A stretch of 42,404 nt of DNA from assembly GCA_028288085.1 (NCBI GenBank), contig JAQBOK010000062.1, forward strand, positions 1 through 42,404, read 5' to 3'. Both the position numbers and the translations under genes were made by a program. Origin of the DNA: Mucilaginibacter sp. (GTDB lineage Bacteria; Bacteroidota; Bacteroidia; Sphingobacteriales; Sphingobacteriaceae). The notes beneath the pieces are model-generated. The model saw only the letters and a list, made by a program, of their open reading frames with translations, searched no databases and was not told the origin of the DNA. This document shows positions 34,599 to 42,148 of the stretch, piece by piece (within the stretch, counting starts at the first letter, position 1; each line of letters opens with the position of its first letter).

Positions 34599-34606
34599 CA
34601 AAGATA
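34599..34606 (-). promoter_or_regulatory. -7 promoter box of truB-ribF
   Basis: Minus-strand TATCTTTG, followed by CC, is an exact TAnnTTTG match ending 14 bases before the TTG start of truB. It would give a leader of about 10 bases. Confidence 0.4.
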
Positions 34607-34712
34607 AGGATATTGTCTGAATCGCTGATTTGACAGGTTTGAGAATTGTGCTAATTATAATATAATGGATACTATTAAATTCTTATCAGTAATTCAAACA
34701 ACGATTGGTGGT

Positions 34713-35516
34713 TTAGACCGTATGCAACGCATTCCCCGTAAAATACAGGATAATGATAATGATGCCGGCCACAATGCGATACCATCCGAACAATTTAAAT
34801 CCACGCTTTTCTAAAAAAGTAATGAAAGATTTAATAGCCAGCAAGGCCACAATAAAGGCTATAACACTGCCTATTACCAGGAACTTTATATCCTGGTGAA
34901 AATCAGGAGTGGAGAAACTGCCTTTTTTATAGAAATCATACAGATCCTTTACAGTAGCGCCAAACATAGTGGGCACCGCCAGAAAGAACGAGAACTCAGC
35001 AGCAGCTTTACGGCTTAGTTTTTGAGACATACCGCCTACAATTGAAGCGGCAGAGCGAGAAACACCTGGTATCATTGCCAAACACTGAAAGAAACCTATT
35101 TTAAGCGCCGTAATGTGATTGATTCTTTTTTCCTCCTTAATCAGTGGTTTGTTAAACCAATCATCAACAAACAGCAAAATTATCCCTCCTAACACAAATG
35201 CTATAGCTACCACCAAAGGGCTCTCCAATAGTTTGTCGATATGTTTTTTTAGTAATAAACCCAAAATTACTGCGGGTATTACCGCAATTACCAATTTAAC
35301 ATAGAAATCCACAGATTGAACAAAGCGTTTAAAGTACAATACTACTACAGCAAGAATGGCCCCTAACTGAATAACCACTTCGAATAGCTTTACAAATTCA
35401 TCTTTACTAATACCCATTAATGAGCTCGCAATAACCATGTGCCCGGTTGAAGAAACAGGTAAAAATTCTGTTAGTCCCTCAATTATGGCCAGGATAATAA
35501 CATGTATAATATTCAT
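34713..35516 (-). CDS. uppP: undecaprenyl-diphosphatase UppP (BacA)
   Basis: An integral inner-membrane enzyme that dephosphorylates undecaprenyl diphosphate, recycling the lipid carrier for peptidoglycan and O-antigen; overproduction gives bacitracin resistance in other bacteria. It has 267 residues and about eight hydrophobic segments. Catalytic motifs: [14 protein letters not shown] at 13-26 (E-x3-E region, Ser, His26) and [13 protein letters not shown] at 150-162 with Arg154. The spacer to DUF3098 upstream holds an imperfect hairpin (35548-35627). Confidence 0.97.
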   Translation of the reverse strand: MNIIHVIILAIIEGLTEFLPVSSTGHMVIASSLMGISKDEFVKLFEVVIQLGAILAVVVLYFKRFVQSVDFYVKLVIAVIPAVILGLLLKKHIDKLLESPLVVAIAFVLGGIILLFVDDWFNKPLIKEEKRINHITALKIGFFQCLAMIPGVSRSAASIVGGMSQKLSRKAAAEFSFFLAVPTMFGATVKDLYDFYKKGSFSTPDFHQDIKFLVIGSVIAFIVALLAIKSFITFLEKRGFKLFGWYRIVAGIIIIILYFTGNALHTV

Positions 35517-35547
35517 AGTGTGATAAGTTAGAATTAAATGGAATGGG

Positions 35548-35627
35548 TTGGATTGATTTGAATGAGCCGGATTGAGTTTGCGTATCTTATTTGCAAACTA
35601 AACCCAGCAAGATCAATCAATCACCAA
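35548..35627. repeat. nested imperfect hairpin in the DUF3098-uppP spacer
   Basis: GGATTGAGTTTGC (35569-35581) pairs with GCAAACTAAACCC (35593-35605) at 11 of 13 positions around an 11-base loop. Outer arms TTGGATTGATT and AATCAATC(ac)CAA extend it. It would form in the uppP leader of the operon transcript. Confidence 0.6.
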
Positions 35628-35628
35628 A

Positions 35629-35904
35629 TTAATTGGCTGAAGGTTTTTTTAGTATTGCGAAGAATCCGAGAGCAAAACCAGATAAAACAACAATGGGGGC
35701 CAATATTATTTTGGTGTCGCTATAAATATCAGTAGTGCCCGACATTAATATAAAGCCAAAGGCAACTACAGCGATACTGGCTATCAATAAACGGTAATTG
35801 GTTTTATCGAATATGAATTTTACAGGGGTAGAGTTGCTTTCCTTTGTCCTTATTGATGCCCCTGTTTTGATAGGTGCGCCTGGTTTACTTTGATTTTGTG
35901 CCAT
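35629..35904 (-). CDS. DUF3098 small membrane protein
   Basis: 91 residues. A polar N-terminus (MAQNQSKPGAPIKTGASIRT, about 25-30 residues, probably disordered) is followed by FIFDKTNYRLLIASIAVVAF and a second hydrophobic segment LAPIVVLSGFALGFFAILKK, i.e. two membrane helices. This matches DUF3098, a Bacteroidota family known to me mainly from its place between ftsX and uppP. The function is unknown; the context suggests cell-envelope or division work. It is co-directional with ftsX (52-base gap). Confidence 0.88.
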   Translation of the reverse strand: MAQNQSKPGAPIKTGASIRTKESNSTPVKFIFDKTNYRLLIASIAVVAFGFILMSGTTDIYSDTKIILAPIVVLSGFALGFFAILKKPSAN

Positions 35905-35956
35905 GTATTTTTTAATTGTTGAATTATTGATTAATTATAGCTTCCCGGCGTTAGCC

Positions 35957-36835
35957 TTATCTGTATAGGTTGTATATTTTTAAACGCAGGTATTTATTTA
36001 CTGCCAGTAGCGTACTGAAACCCGAGATGAAGATTCCTAACCCCACCACGATTAAAAATACAAGACCAAATTCAGCTTTGTTTTGAAGTATAACCAGGTC
36101 GGGTATTTCTTTCAGCGAGAGATATAAAGTGCCCATTAAAATGATGATGGCAATTAAGGCGCCCAAAAGACCATGCCAGATGCCGTACAAAATAAAAGGT
36201 TTACGAATAAATCCTTTTGTAGCTCCAACCAACTGCATTGACTTGATCAAAAAGCGTTGGGAATAAATGGCCAGCCTGATGGTATTATTGATGAGTGCCA
36301 CCGAAAGTACCACAAATATTGCCGCAAATACCAGGATGATGAGGCTAATATTGGTCAGGTTTTGGTTCATTTGGTCAACCAGTGATTGCTGGTATTTAAC
36401 TTCCTTTATCAATGGGTTTTTTAATAATTCGGCTTTAAACTTCTCTATGCTGGTATTATTGGCATAATCAGCCTTTAAATACACATCTAATGATTGGGAT
36501 AAGGGATTATAACCCAAAAACTTTACAAAGTCTTCGCCCAGATCCTTTTGCAGGTTGCGTGCAGCGAGTTCCTTACTTACATATTGGGTTTGTTTAACAA
36601 TTGGGTTTGCATCCAGTTGTTTTTGCAATTGCAGTACGTCTGTTTCGTGTGCACCTTCATCCACAAAAATATTCAATACAATATTTTCCTTTACGTAACG
36701 CGAAAGATTGTTGGCATTAACCAGGATAAGCCCCAGCAAACCGATCATAAGCAATACCATAGCTATGCCAAAAACGGTAGATATGTATATCGCTTTTGTT
36801 TTTTTTGCTGATTCGCTTGCTTCAAATTCTTCCAT
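35957..36835 (-). CDS. ftsX: cell division protein FtsX
   Basis: The permease-like partner of FtsE, which couples ATP hydrolysis to activation of periplasmic peptidoglycan hydrolases at the septum. From the ATG at 36835 (MEEFEASESAKKTKAIYIST) it has 292 residues; a TTG twelve codons upstream is possible. First helix at about 21-42, a periplasmic domain (about 43-160, with VLNIFVDEGAHETDVLQLQK), then three helices (about 165-190, 215-240, 258-280) in the FtsX/MacB-type C-terminal domain. The segment RLAIYSQRFLIKSMQLVGAT is the conserved cytosolic loop with the VGA motif. ftsE is not adjacent, as is usual in Bacteroidota. TATTTTCG upstream is close to a -7 box. Confidence 0.94.
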   Translation of the reverse strand: MEEFEASESAKKTKAIYISTVFGIAMVLLMIGLLGLILVNANNLSRYVKENIVLNIFVDEGAHETDVLQLQKQLDANPIVKQTQYVSKELAARNLQKDLGEDFVKFLGYNPLSQSLDVYLKADYANNTSIEKFKAELLKNPLIKEVKYQQSLVDQMNQNLTNISLIILVFAAIFVVLSVALINNTIRLAIYSQRFLIKSMQLVGATKGFIRKPFILYGIWHGLLGALIAIIILMGTLYLSLKEIPDLVILQNKAEFGLVFLIVVGLGIFISGFSTLLAVNKYLRLKIYNLYR

Positions 36836-37060
36836 AAGCTTTTGTTTGAGGTGTTCCTGTTTCGCATCCAATGCTGCGAAAATAACAAACCTGCCACTAA
36901 AGGTAAAACTTTATCTGTTATTATTATTTGCTAAGCCTTTTGTCAGAATACATTTTAACAAAAATTAACGTTTGTTTTTGCGATTATTAAACCTGTTTAT
37001 CATGGTTTAGCCGATAAACAAAAAATGCAGGTACTTGTTAAACTTATAAAGCAAAATAAA

Positions 37061-37264
37061 ATGACAAAACCTGCAAATTCAACCGATAAACCGTCGCCTG
37101 CGGATACTCCCACACACAGGCCTCATGATAATGGCGGCAAAAGTAAAGTAAGGCGTTCTGACAAAGAGTATCATGCTGATAAACCACATGGTGGCGATAT
37201 TGCAAAAAAACATGAACGTGAGGAGCAGCCTGTACATTCTGTAAATAAAGAACCGAAAGAATAG
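37061..37264 (+). CDS. small charged, probably disordered protein
   Basis: 67 residues from the ATG at 37061 (MTKPANSTDKPSPADTPTHR); an ATG twelve codons upstream at 37025 is also in frame, but A-rich sequence directly before 37061 favours the shorter form. The sequence is rich in Lys, Asp, Glu, His and Pro, with almost no hydrophobic residues (KSKVRRSDKEYHADKPHGGD), so no stable fold, signal peptide or helix is expected. I do not recognise the family. Codon pattern and a sensible start support a real gene, but conservation is needed to be sure. It is divergent from ftsX and convergent with the ABC exporter. Confidence 0.55.
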   Translation: MTKPANSTDKPSPADTPTHRPHDNGGKSKVRRSDKEYHADKPHGGDIAKKHEREEQPVHSVNKEPKE

Positions 37265-37274
37265 ATGCCGATTG

Positions 37275-37303
37275 TGAGTTGCAGCATGTTTAATGACAAC
37301 TCA
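37275..37303. repeat. GAGTTG/CAACTC hairpin between convergent genes
   Basis: TGAGTTG (37275-37281) and CAACTCA (37297-37303) are perfect complements around a 15-base loop. The context GAGTTGCAGCATG resembles the rpmG-downstream hairpin (GTTGTAAGTTGCAGTATG), so it looks like a diverged member of that family. Confidence 0.6.
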
Positions 37304-37312
37304 AAATTATAG

Positions 37313-39112
37313 CTACCTTGATATCCCTGCGGAATTAAACTGCAGGTCGTACAGTTTTCGGTAGTAGCCGTGTTCAATTTTTAATAACTCCTGGTGGGTG
37401 CCTGTTTCCTTTATCTCGCCATGATCCAGCACAATTATCTTATCCGCATTTTGTATGGTAGATAAGCGATGGGCAATTACTATCGCGGTACGGCCCTGCA
37501 TCAGTTTATTAATGGCGTTTTGAATTAATATCTCGGTTTCGGTATCTACTGAGGAGGTTGCCTCGTCCAGTACCAGGATAGCCGGATCATAAACTAAGGC
37601 CCGGATGAACGAGATCAACTGTGCCTGCCCCGATGATAGGGTTGATCCGCGCTCCATCACATTATAATCATAGCCGCCGGGTAAACGTTCAATAAACTCA
37701 TGTGCTCCTACATCCTTTGCTGCCGCAATGATCTGGTCGCGGGTGATGGTTGGATTGTTCAGGCTGATGTTATTGGCAATGGTATCAGTAAACAAAAAAA
37801 CATCCTGTATCACTGTTGCTATCTGCGAACGTAAAAAACCCACTTCGTATTCCCTGATGTCCACATCATCAACCTTAACCATGCCCTTGCTGGTTTCGTA
37901 AAAACGGTTCAGGATATTGATAGTGGATGATTTGCCTGCGCCTGTTGCACCCACAAGGGCCAGTGTTTCGCCAGGTTTTACATGGAAACTGATATCTTTC
38001 AGTACCCAATTTTCATCGTTGTAGGCAAACCAAACATGGTCAAATGATATATCGCCCCGCAATCCTGCCGGTTTTAGCGTTCCGGTATTTACAGCAACTT
38101 CATTTGTGTCAAGTACTTTAAATATCCTATCGGCGCCAACCATGCCCATTTGCAGGGTGTTAAACTTATCTGCCAATTGCCTTATCGGCCTGAATAAAAG
38201 GTTCAGCAAAACAATAAAAGCCAATATTAAACCGGGTGTTACTGGATGATCGCCTGTCCCGAGGTTGGTTAGTTGCTGATCGGTTAATATCCGTTTGCAG
38301 CCATACCAAACCAACAAGCTGATACAAACAGCAAATAATATTTCAACCACCGGGAAGAATATGGAATAATACCAATTAGACCGGATATTGGCATCACGAT
38401 ATTTTATGTTAACAGACTTAAATTTTCGCATCTCCTGATCCTCACGTGAGAAATACTGGATGATGCTGATGCCGGAAATATGTTCGGCTAAAAAAGTGTT
38501 CAGTTGCGCCACCTGTGTACGCACTTCCTGGAAGGAGGATTTAATGGCCTCCTTAAATACATAGGTTGATAGAAATAGAAAAGGCATGGGTATCAAAGTG
38601 ATGAGTGCCAGTTTCCAATCTTTTACCAACATATAAACAATAATGGCAACTACCAGCAGCAGGTCGCCCATAATGGATATTAACCCCTCCGAAAATATGT
38701 CAGCAATCGTTTCCAGGTCTGATACTGTACGCGTAATGAGCATTCCGATAGGGGTGTGGTCAAAATATTTTAACCTCAGGCTCATGATGTGATTAAAGAT
38801 ATCTATGCGCAGATCGCGTATTACAGATTGTCCCAGTGAGTTGGTTGAGTAGGTTTGATAATACTGTGCCAGGGTTTGTATGGCCAATTGAGCGGTCATT
38901 AGCCCCACCATTAAAACCAACCCGTTATAATTATTGCCCAGGATATATTTATCCAGCGTTATCTGCATTAAAAAGGGCTGAATAAGGGCATTGCCAGCTA
39001 AAAAAATAGTCAGGAATGCAGCAATGATAAAAGTACGTTTATACGGTTTTACATAGCGCATCACCCGCTTTAGCAGTTTCCAATCGAGCGCCTTACCGGT
39101 TATTTGTGACAT
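37313..39112 (-). CDS. ABC exporter, fused permease and ATPase (MsbA/multidrug type)
   Basis: A half-transporter of 599 residues working as a dimer in the inner membrane. The transmembrane domain (about 20-330) has six helices. The nucleotide-binding domain (about 353-599) has Walker A GATGAGKSS (388-396), Q-loop Gln436 (IQDVFLF), signature LSSGQ (492-496, a variant of LSGGQ), Walker B ILVLDE (512-517) and the switch His548. The predicted export substrate could be lipid or drug; the closest groups by domain order are MsbA-like and heterodimeric multidrug exporters, but no partner half-transporter is adjacent, so a homodimer is likely. It follows truA by 56 AT-rich bases on the same strand. 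Confidence 0.92.
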   Translation of the reverse strand: MSQITGKALDWKLLKRVMRYVKPYKRTFIIAAFLTIFLAGNALIQPFLMQITLDKYILGNNYNGLVLMVGLMTAQLAIQTLAQYYQTYSTNSLGQSVIRDLRIDIFNHIMSLRLKYFDHTPIGMLITRTVSDLETIADIFSEGLISIMGDLLLVVAIIVYMLVKDWKLALITLIPMPFLFLSTYVFKEAIKSSFQEVRTQVAQLNTFLAEHISGISIIQYFSREDQEMRKFKSVNIKYRDANIRSNWYYSIFFPVVEILFAVCISLLVWYGCKRILTDQQLTNLGTGDHPVTPGLILAFIVLLNLLFRPIRQLADKFNTLQMGMVGADRIFKVLDTNEVAVNTGTLKPAGLRGDISFDHVWFAYNDENWVLKDISFHVKPGETLALVGATGAGKSSTINILNRFYETSKGMVKVDDVDIREYEVGFLRSQIATVIQDVFLFTDTIANNISLNNPTITRDQIIAAAKDVGAHEFIERLPGGYDYNVMERGSTLSSGQAQLISFIRALVYDPAILVLDEATSSVDTETEILIQNAINKLMQGRTAIVIAHRLSTIQNADKIIVLDHGEIKETGTHQELLKIEHGYYRKLYDLQFNSAGISR

Positions 39113-39168
39113 TTATTGAATTGTTGATTTTACTGAATTATTGATTTGATTTAAATCATAACCCGATA

Positions 39169-39918
39169 TTACAAATATGTGTATTTTACTTCTGTTAAAT
39201 ATAAACCGCATGCTGGTACAGACACGCCAGCGTTGCTTCTGTTTTTACTTTCAATTATTTCTCTTACTTCTCCGGGCGCAATTTCTTTTCTGCCAACCAG
39301 CATCAATGTGCCCACTATGGCACGTACCATATTCCTCAAAAAGCGATCAGCTGAGATATGGAATACCAGGCAACCGTTTGCATAAACCCATTCGGCTTTT
39401 GATATTTTACAGTTGTTGGTAAATACCTGTGTGTTTGATTTACTGAAACAACTAAAATCAGTGTATTCCATTATGATCTTGGCTGCTGCATTCATGAGGG
39501 CTATATCAGGTTTATCACGCAGTTGCCACGAATGATTGATCTTAAAAGGATCTTTTTCAAAATGTACATGATACTCGTATGAACGCAAAATAGCATCAAA
39601 ACGGGCATGGGCATCAGCGTGAACAGGTGTAATGCGCTTTACTGCAATATCATCAGGCAAGAGGGCATTGACGCCTATTTCGGATTTAGGATTGAAAATT
39701 CCGGGATTCTTACTGTCGAAATGTGCATACAACTGCCGCGCATGCACTCCGGTATCAGTTCGGCCACAGCCTATAGTTTCTATGGGTTCGCGTAATACAG
39801 TAGCTAAAGCTTTGTTCAATACCTCTTGCACGCTTATCGCATTTTGCTGTATTTGCCAGCCATGATAGTTGGTACCATCATAAGCCAATTCAATAAAATA
39901 GCGTTGTTTTTCGGACAC
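39169..39918 (-). CDS. truA: tRNA pseudouridine38-40 synthase TruA
   Basis: Converts U38-40 in the anticodon arm of tRNAs to pseudouridine. It has 249 residues. N-terminal YFIELAYDGTNYHGWQIQ, catalytic Asp55 in GCGRTDTGVHARQ, then FHISADRFLRNMVRAIVGT near 190 are the family markers. The start is GTG at 39918, the only start codon before the conserved N-terminus. A TAnnTTTG box ends 4 bases upstream, so the transcript would have almost no leader. It is divergent from the DUF4293 gene (128-base shared region) and followed by the ABC exporter. Confidence 0.95.
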   Translation of the reverse strand: MSEKQRYFIELAYDGTNYHGWQIQQNAISVQEVLNKALATVLREPIETIGCGRTDTGVHARQLYAHFDSKNPGIFNPKSEIGVNALLPDDIAVKRITPVHADAHARFDAILRSYEYHVHFEKDPFKINHSWQLRDKPDIALMNAAAKIIMEYTDFSCFSKSNTQVFTNNCKISKAEWVYANGCLVFHISADRFLRNMVRAIVGTLMLVGRKEIAPGEVREIIESKNRSNAGVSVPACGLYLTEVKYTYL

Positions 39919-39922
39919 GTGG

Positions 39923-39930
39923 CAAAGTTA
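39923..39930 (-). promoter_or_regulatory. -7 promoter box 4 bases before truA
   Basis: Minus-strand TAACTTTG, followed by CC, matches TAnnTTTG exactly and lies 4 bases before the GTG start. No -33 TTG was seen at the normal distance. Confidence 0.4.
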
Positions 39931-40017
39931 TGTTTTGATTTATGAATTTTGATGTATGAATTACGAATTGAAAGTCACGTTTTTAGTTGGAACTCCAAAT
40001 TTTGCCTTAAACAATTC

Positions 40018-40025
40018 TATCTTTG
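40018..40025 (+). promoter_or_regulatory. -7 promoter box of the DUF4293 gene
   Basis: TATCTTTG followed by CG matches TAnnTTTG and lies 21 bases before the ATG at 40047. TTTG at 40001-40004 is too close (13 bases) and TTG at 39987 too far (28 bases) for an ideal -33. Confidence 0.45.
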
Positions 40026-40046
40026 CGTCATTAATTTATTGATACT

Positions 40047-40514
40047 ATGCTCCAACGTATACAAAGCGTTTATTTATTGCTTGCCAGCCTGGTAATATTT
40101 GCTCTTTTTTTGTTCCCTTTAGTACACAATGTTTATGTGGAGGGGGTGGCATCTACCATAAAGGTTACTGGTATTTACCAGGATGTGAATGGCCAGCAGG
40201 CGCATACCCAGAGTTTTATAGCATTAATAGCCGCGACAGCTATTGTGGCTATCTTACCGATTATCCTGGTCTTTTTATACAAAAACCGGAAACAGCAAAT
40301 GGCCTTATGTTATGGTTATATCTTCGTGATTTTTGGATATAGCTTCTGGATAGCACAAACTGTAAAATCTGCTACCGGCGGGGCCGACTTAACCACCAAT
40401 AACTTTGGTATAGGAGCGTTATTAAGCTCTGTAAGTATCGTATTGGTTATATTTGCGGCAAAGGCTATACAAAGGGATGAAAAGTTGGTAAAATCGGCTG
40501 ATAGGCTGAGGTAA
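40047..40514 (+). CDS. DUF4293 family membrane protein
   Basis: 155 residues with four hydrophobic segments (about 6-26, 57-77, 86-106, 122-142). It opens MLQRIQSVYLLLASLVIFAL, the characteristic IQ(S/T)(V/L)(Y/F)LL start of DUF4293. The periplasmic loop after helix 1 (VHNVYVEGVASTIKVTGIYQ) and the short C-terminal charged tail (IQRDEKLVKSADRLR) also match. The family is confined to Bacteroidota and has no known function. It is divergent from truA and 49 bases before lspA, with dispersed repeat copy C in that gap. Confidence 0.88.
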   Translation: MLQRIQSVYLLLASLVIFALFLFPLVHNVYVEGVASTIKVTGIYQDVNGQQAHTQSFIALIAATAIVAILPIILVFLYKNRKQQMALCYGYIFVIFGYSFWIAQTVKSATGGADLTTNNFGIGALLSSVSIVLVIFAAKAIQRDEKLVKSADRLR

Positions 40515-40521
40515 GATCTTA

Positions 40522-40553
40522 TCTAAATCCTCTCCCAAAGAAGAGGGCTTTAA
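40522..40553 (-). repeat. dispersed hairpin repeat, copy C (DUF4293-lspA spacer)
   Basis: On the plus strand it reads TCTAAATCCTCTCCC..GAAGAGGGCTTTAA. Its reverse complement (AAAGCCCTCTTC..GGGAGAGGATTTAGA) lines up with copy A at 5130-5157, so this copy is inverted. The CCTCT/AGAGG pairing gives a short hairpin just before lspA. Confidence 0.6.
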
Positions 40554-40563
40554 TATAATTGCG

Positions 40564-41079
40564 ATGAAGAATTGGTTGAAAGTTTTATTGTTCTGTTTAA
40601 CATCATTAATATTTATTGGCTGCGACCGGATCACCAAAAACCTGGCGAAGGAACACCTGATGTTTCGCGAACCTATATCTTATTTCCATAATACCGTAAG
40701 ACTTGAATATGTAGAGAATACCGGCGCAGCGTTAAGCCTTGGTGATCAGCTATCCAAACCGGTTAGTTTTTGGCTGTTAAGCATCCTGCCTTTAATATTC
40801 CTGATCATATTGTTCGTGTATGCTATTACGAAGATGCGGGAATTGAGCCCGCTTAAAATACTTTCGTTCTCCCTGGTATTTGCCGGGGGCATTGGAAATA
40901 TCATCGATCGGATCATGTTCGACCGGCATGTGACCGATTTTATGAATATTGGTATTCATAACCTGCGCACAGGTATTTTTAATTTCGCTGATGTATGTGT
41001 TACTGCCGGGGTAATTGGCCTTTTAATATCCTATAATGATAGAAAGTCTGTTTTAAAGGCAGAAACCGCTGATCAATAG
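40564..41079 (+). CDS. lspA: lipoprotein signal peptidase (signal peptidase II)
   Basis: An inner-membrane aspartyl protease that cuts prolipoproteins before the lipid-modified cysteine, so it would process lipoproteins such as the NHL-repeat proteins here. It has 171 residues and four hydrophobic segments. Catalytic residues: Asp115 in GGIGNIIDRI and Asp143 in FNFADVCVT; VENTGAALSLG (50-60) is the conserved NxGxAF-type motif. There is an unusual Cys20-Asp21 pair (FIGCDRITKN) in the first helix region, where Asp belongs to the conserved D-x3-K motif. The stop is one base from the stop of the convergent NHL-repeat gene. Confidence 0.96.
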   Translation: MKNWLKVLLFCLTSLIFIGCDRITKNLAKEHLMFREPISYFHNTVRLEYVENTGAALSLGDQLSKPVSFWLLSILPLIFLIILFVYAITKMRELSPLKILSFSLVFAGGIGNIIDRIMFDRHVTDFMNIGIHNLRTGIFNFADVCVTAGVIGLLISYNDRKSVLKAETADQ

Positions 41080-41080
41080 G

Positions 41081-42148
41081 TTATTGAATTACAATCTTCC
41101 TGATCAGGTTATTGCCAAAATCATTTACATAGATAACATCATTCTTGTCGATTACTATTCCAATCGGGTCATTAAAGCTTGCTATTGGTCCGGGCCCGTC
41201 ATCAGCGCCCTGGCCAGTGTTTCCTGCAATTGTAGTTACCTTACCAGAAGGATCTATTTTCCTGATGATCCCATAATCACTATCGGTCACAAATAAACTC
41301 CCTTTGCTATCAATTGCAATACCGCTTGGGTCACCAAAACTTGCCGCTTTTCCCGTACCATCGCTATCGCCCTGGTGACCACTGCCGGCAAATGTAGTTA
41401 CTATGCCGCCTGACGTGATCTTTCTTATCAGGTTTCCGCCTCTGTCTGCCACATAAACATTTCCGGCAGCATCAACTGTCAAAGCAATTGGGAAGTTAAA
41501 ACTTGCGGCCTTACCCGTTCCATCAGCCGATCCAGTCAGTCCGCTGCCCACCAGTGTGGTCACATTTCCCTGCGGCGTAATTTTCCTGATCAAATTATTA
41601 CCGGAATCCGCTACATAAATATTCCCTTCTGCATCAATCGCTAAACCATTCGCGAAATTAAAGGTAGCTAATGCGCCTAAACCATCAAGTGCCCCTGTTT
41701 GCCTGTAATTGCCTGCAAATATAGCACCTTGTGTAGCGCCGGGATTTACTTTTCTTATCACATCATCTGAAGTGTAATTAATATAAAAATTACCGCCTTT
41801 ATCTATAGCTAATCCGCTTGGACTAAAATAATGTGTCCCTCCTGATGCAGCTCCATTATCGGGCAATGTAGAAACTCCGCCAGTAGCGGTGATCTTTCGG
41901 ATCTGCCCAGTACTATCATCCGCAACGTATAAGTTATTGGCGGCATCTATGGTTAATGCAGTTAAATGATGAAAGCTTGCTTGCTTCCCTGTTCCATCGG
42001 TTGAGCCGGCAACTCCGCTCCCCACAAAAGTGGATACCATTGATTCATGCAGGTTGATAGGAGCATAAACAGGTTTTTTAGTACAGCTGGTTAGCAGTAC
42101 TAAGGATGAAAATAAAAGAATTGTTAAAGGTGAGTTAGCTTTTTTCAT
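41081..42148 (-). CDS. NHL-repeat lipoprotein, second copy
   Basis: A lipoprotein of 355 residues. Signal peptide MKKANSPLTILLFSSLVLLT ends in the good lipobox LTSC with Cys22 as lipid anchor. Six NHL-type repeats follow (for example AIDAEGNIYVADSGNNLIRK and TVDAAGNVYVADRGGNLIRK), joined by loops of the type GSG..GSADGTGKAASF, consistent with a six-bladed propeller. The second and fifth repeats are more diverged (AIDKGGNFYINYTSDDVIRK, AIDSKGSLFVTDSDYGIIRK). The protein ends exactly at the last blade (NNLIRKIVIQ). It shares design with the gene at 10031. Function unknown; probably anchored in the outer or inner membrane. The start is a normal ATG. Confidence 0.9.
   Translation of the reverse strand: MKKANSPLTILLFSSLVLLTSCTKKPVYAPINLHESMVSTFVGSGVAGSTDGTGKQASFHHLTALTIDAANNLYVADDSTGQIRKITATGGVSTLPDNGAASGGTHYFSPSGLAIDKGGNFYINYTSDDVIRKVNPGATQGAIFAGNYRQTGALDGLGALATFNFANGLAIDAEGNIYVADSGNNLIRKITPQGNVTTLVGSGLTGSADGTGKAASFNFPIALTVDAAGNVYVADRGGNLIRKITSGGIVTTFAGSGHQGDSDGTGKAASFGDPSGIAIDSKGSLFVTDSDYGIIRKIDPSGKVTTIAGNTGQGADDGPGPIASFNDPIGIVIDKNDVIYVNDFGNNLIRKIVIQ

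Noticed and set aside
38440..38460. CTCACGTGAG palindrome and two other CACGTG sites (about 5230 and 39915) as parS candidates for ParB
   Set aside because: The flanks do not match the known parS pattern around CACGTG; the first two lie inside coding sequences (ABC exporter, rimO) and the third overlaps the truA start. None is close to parAB.
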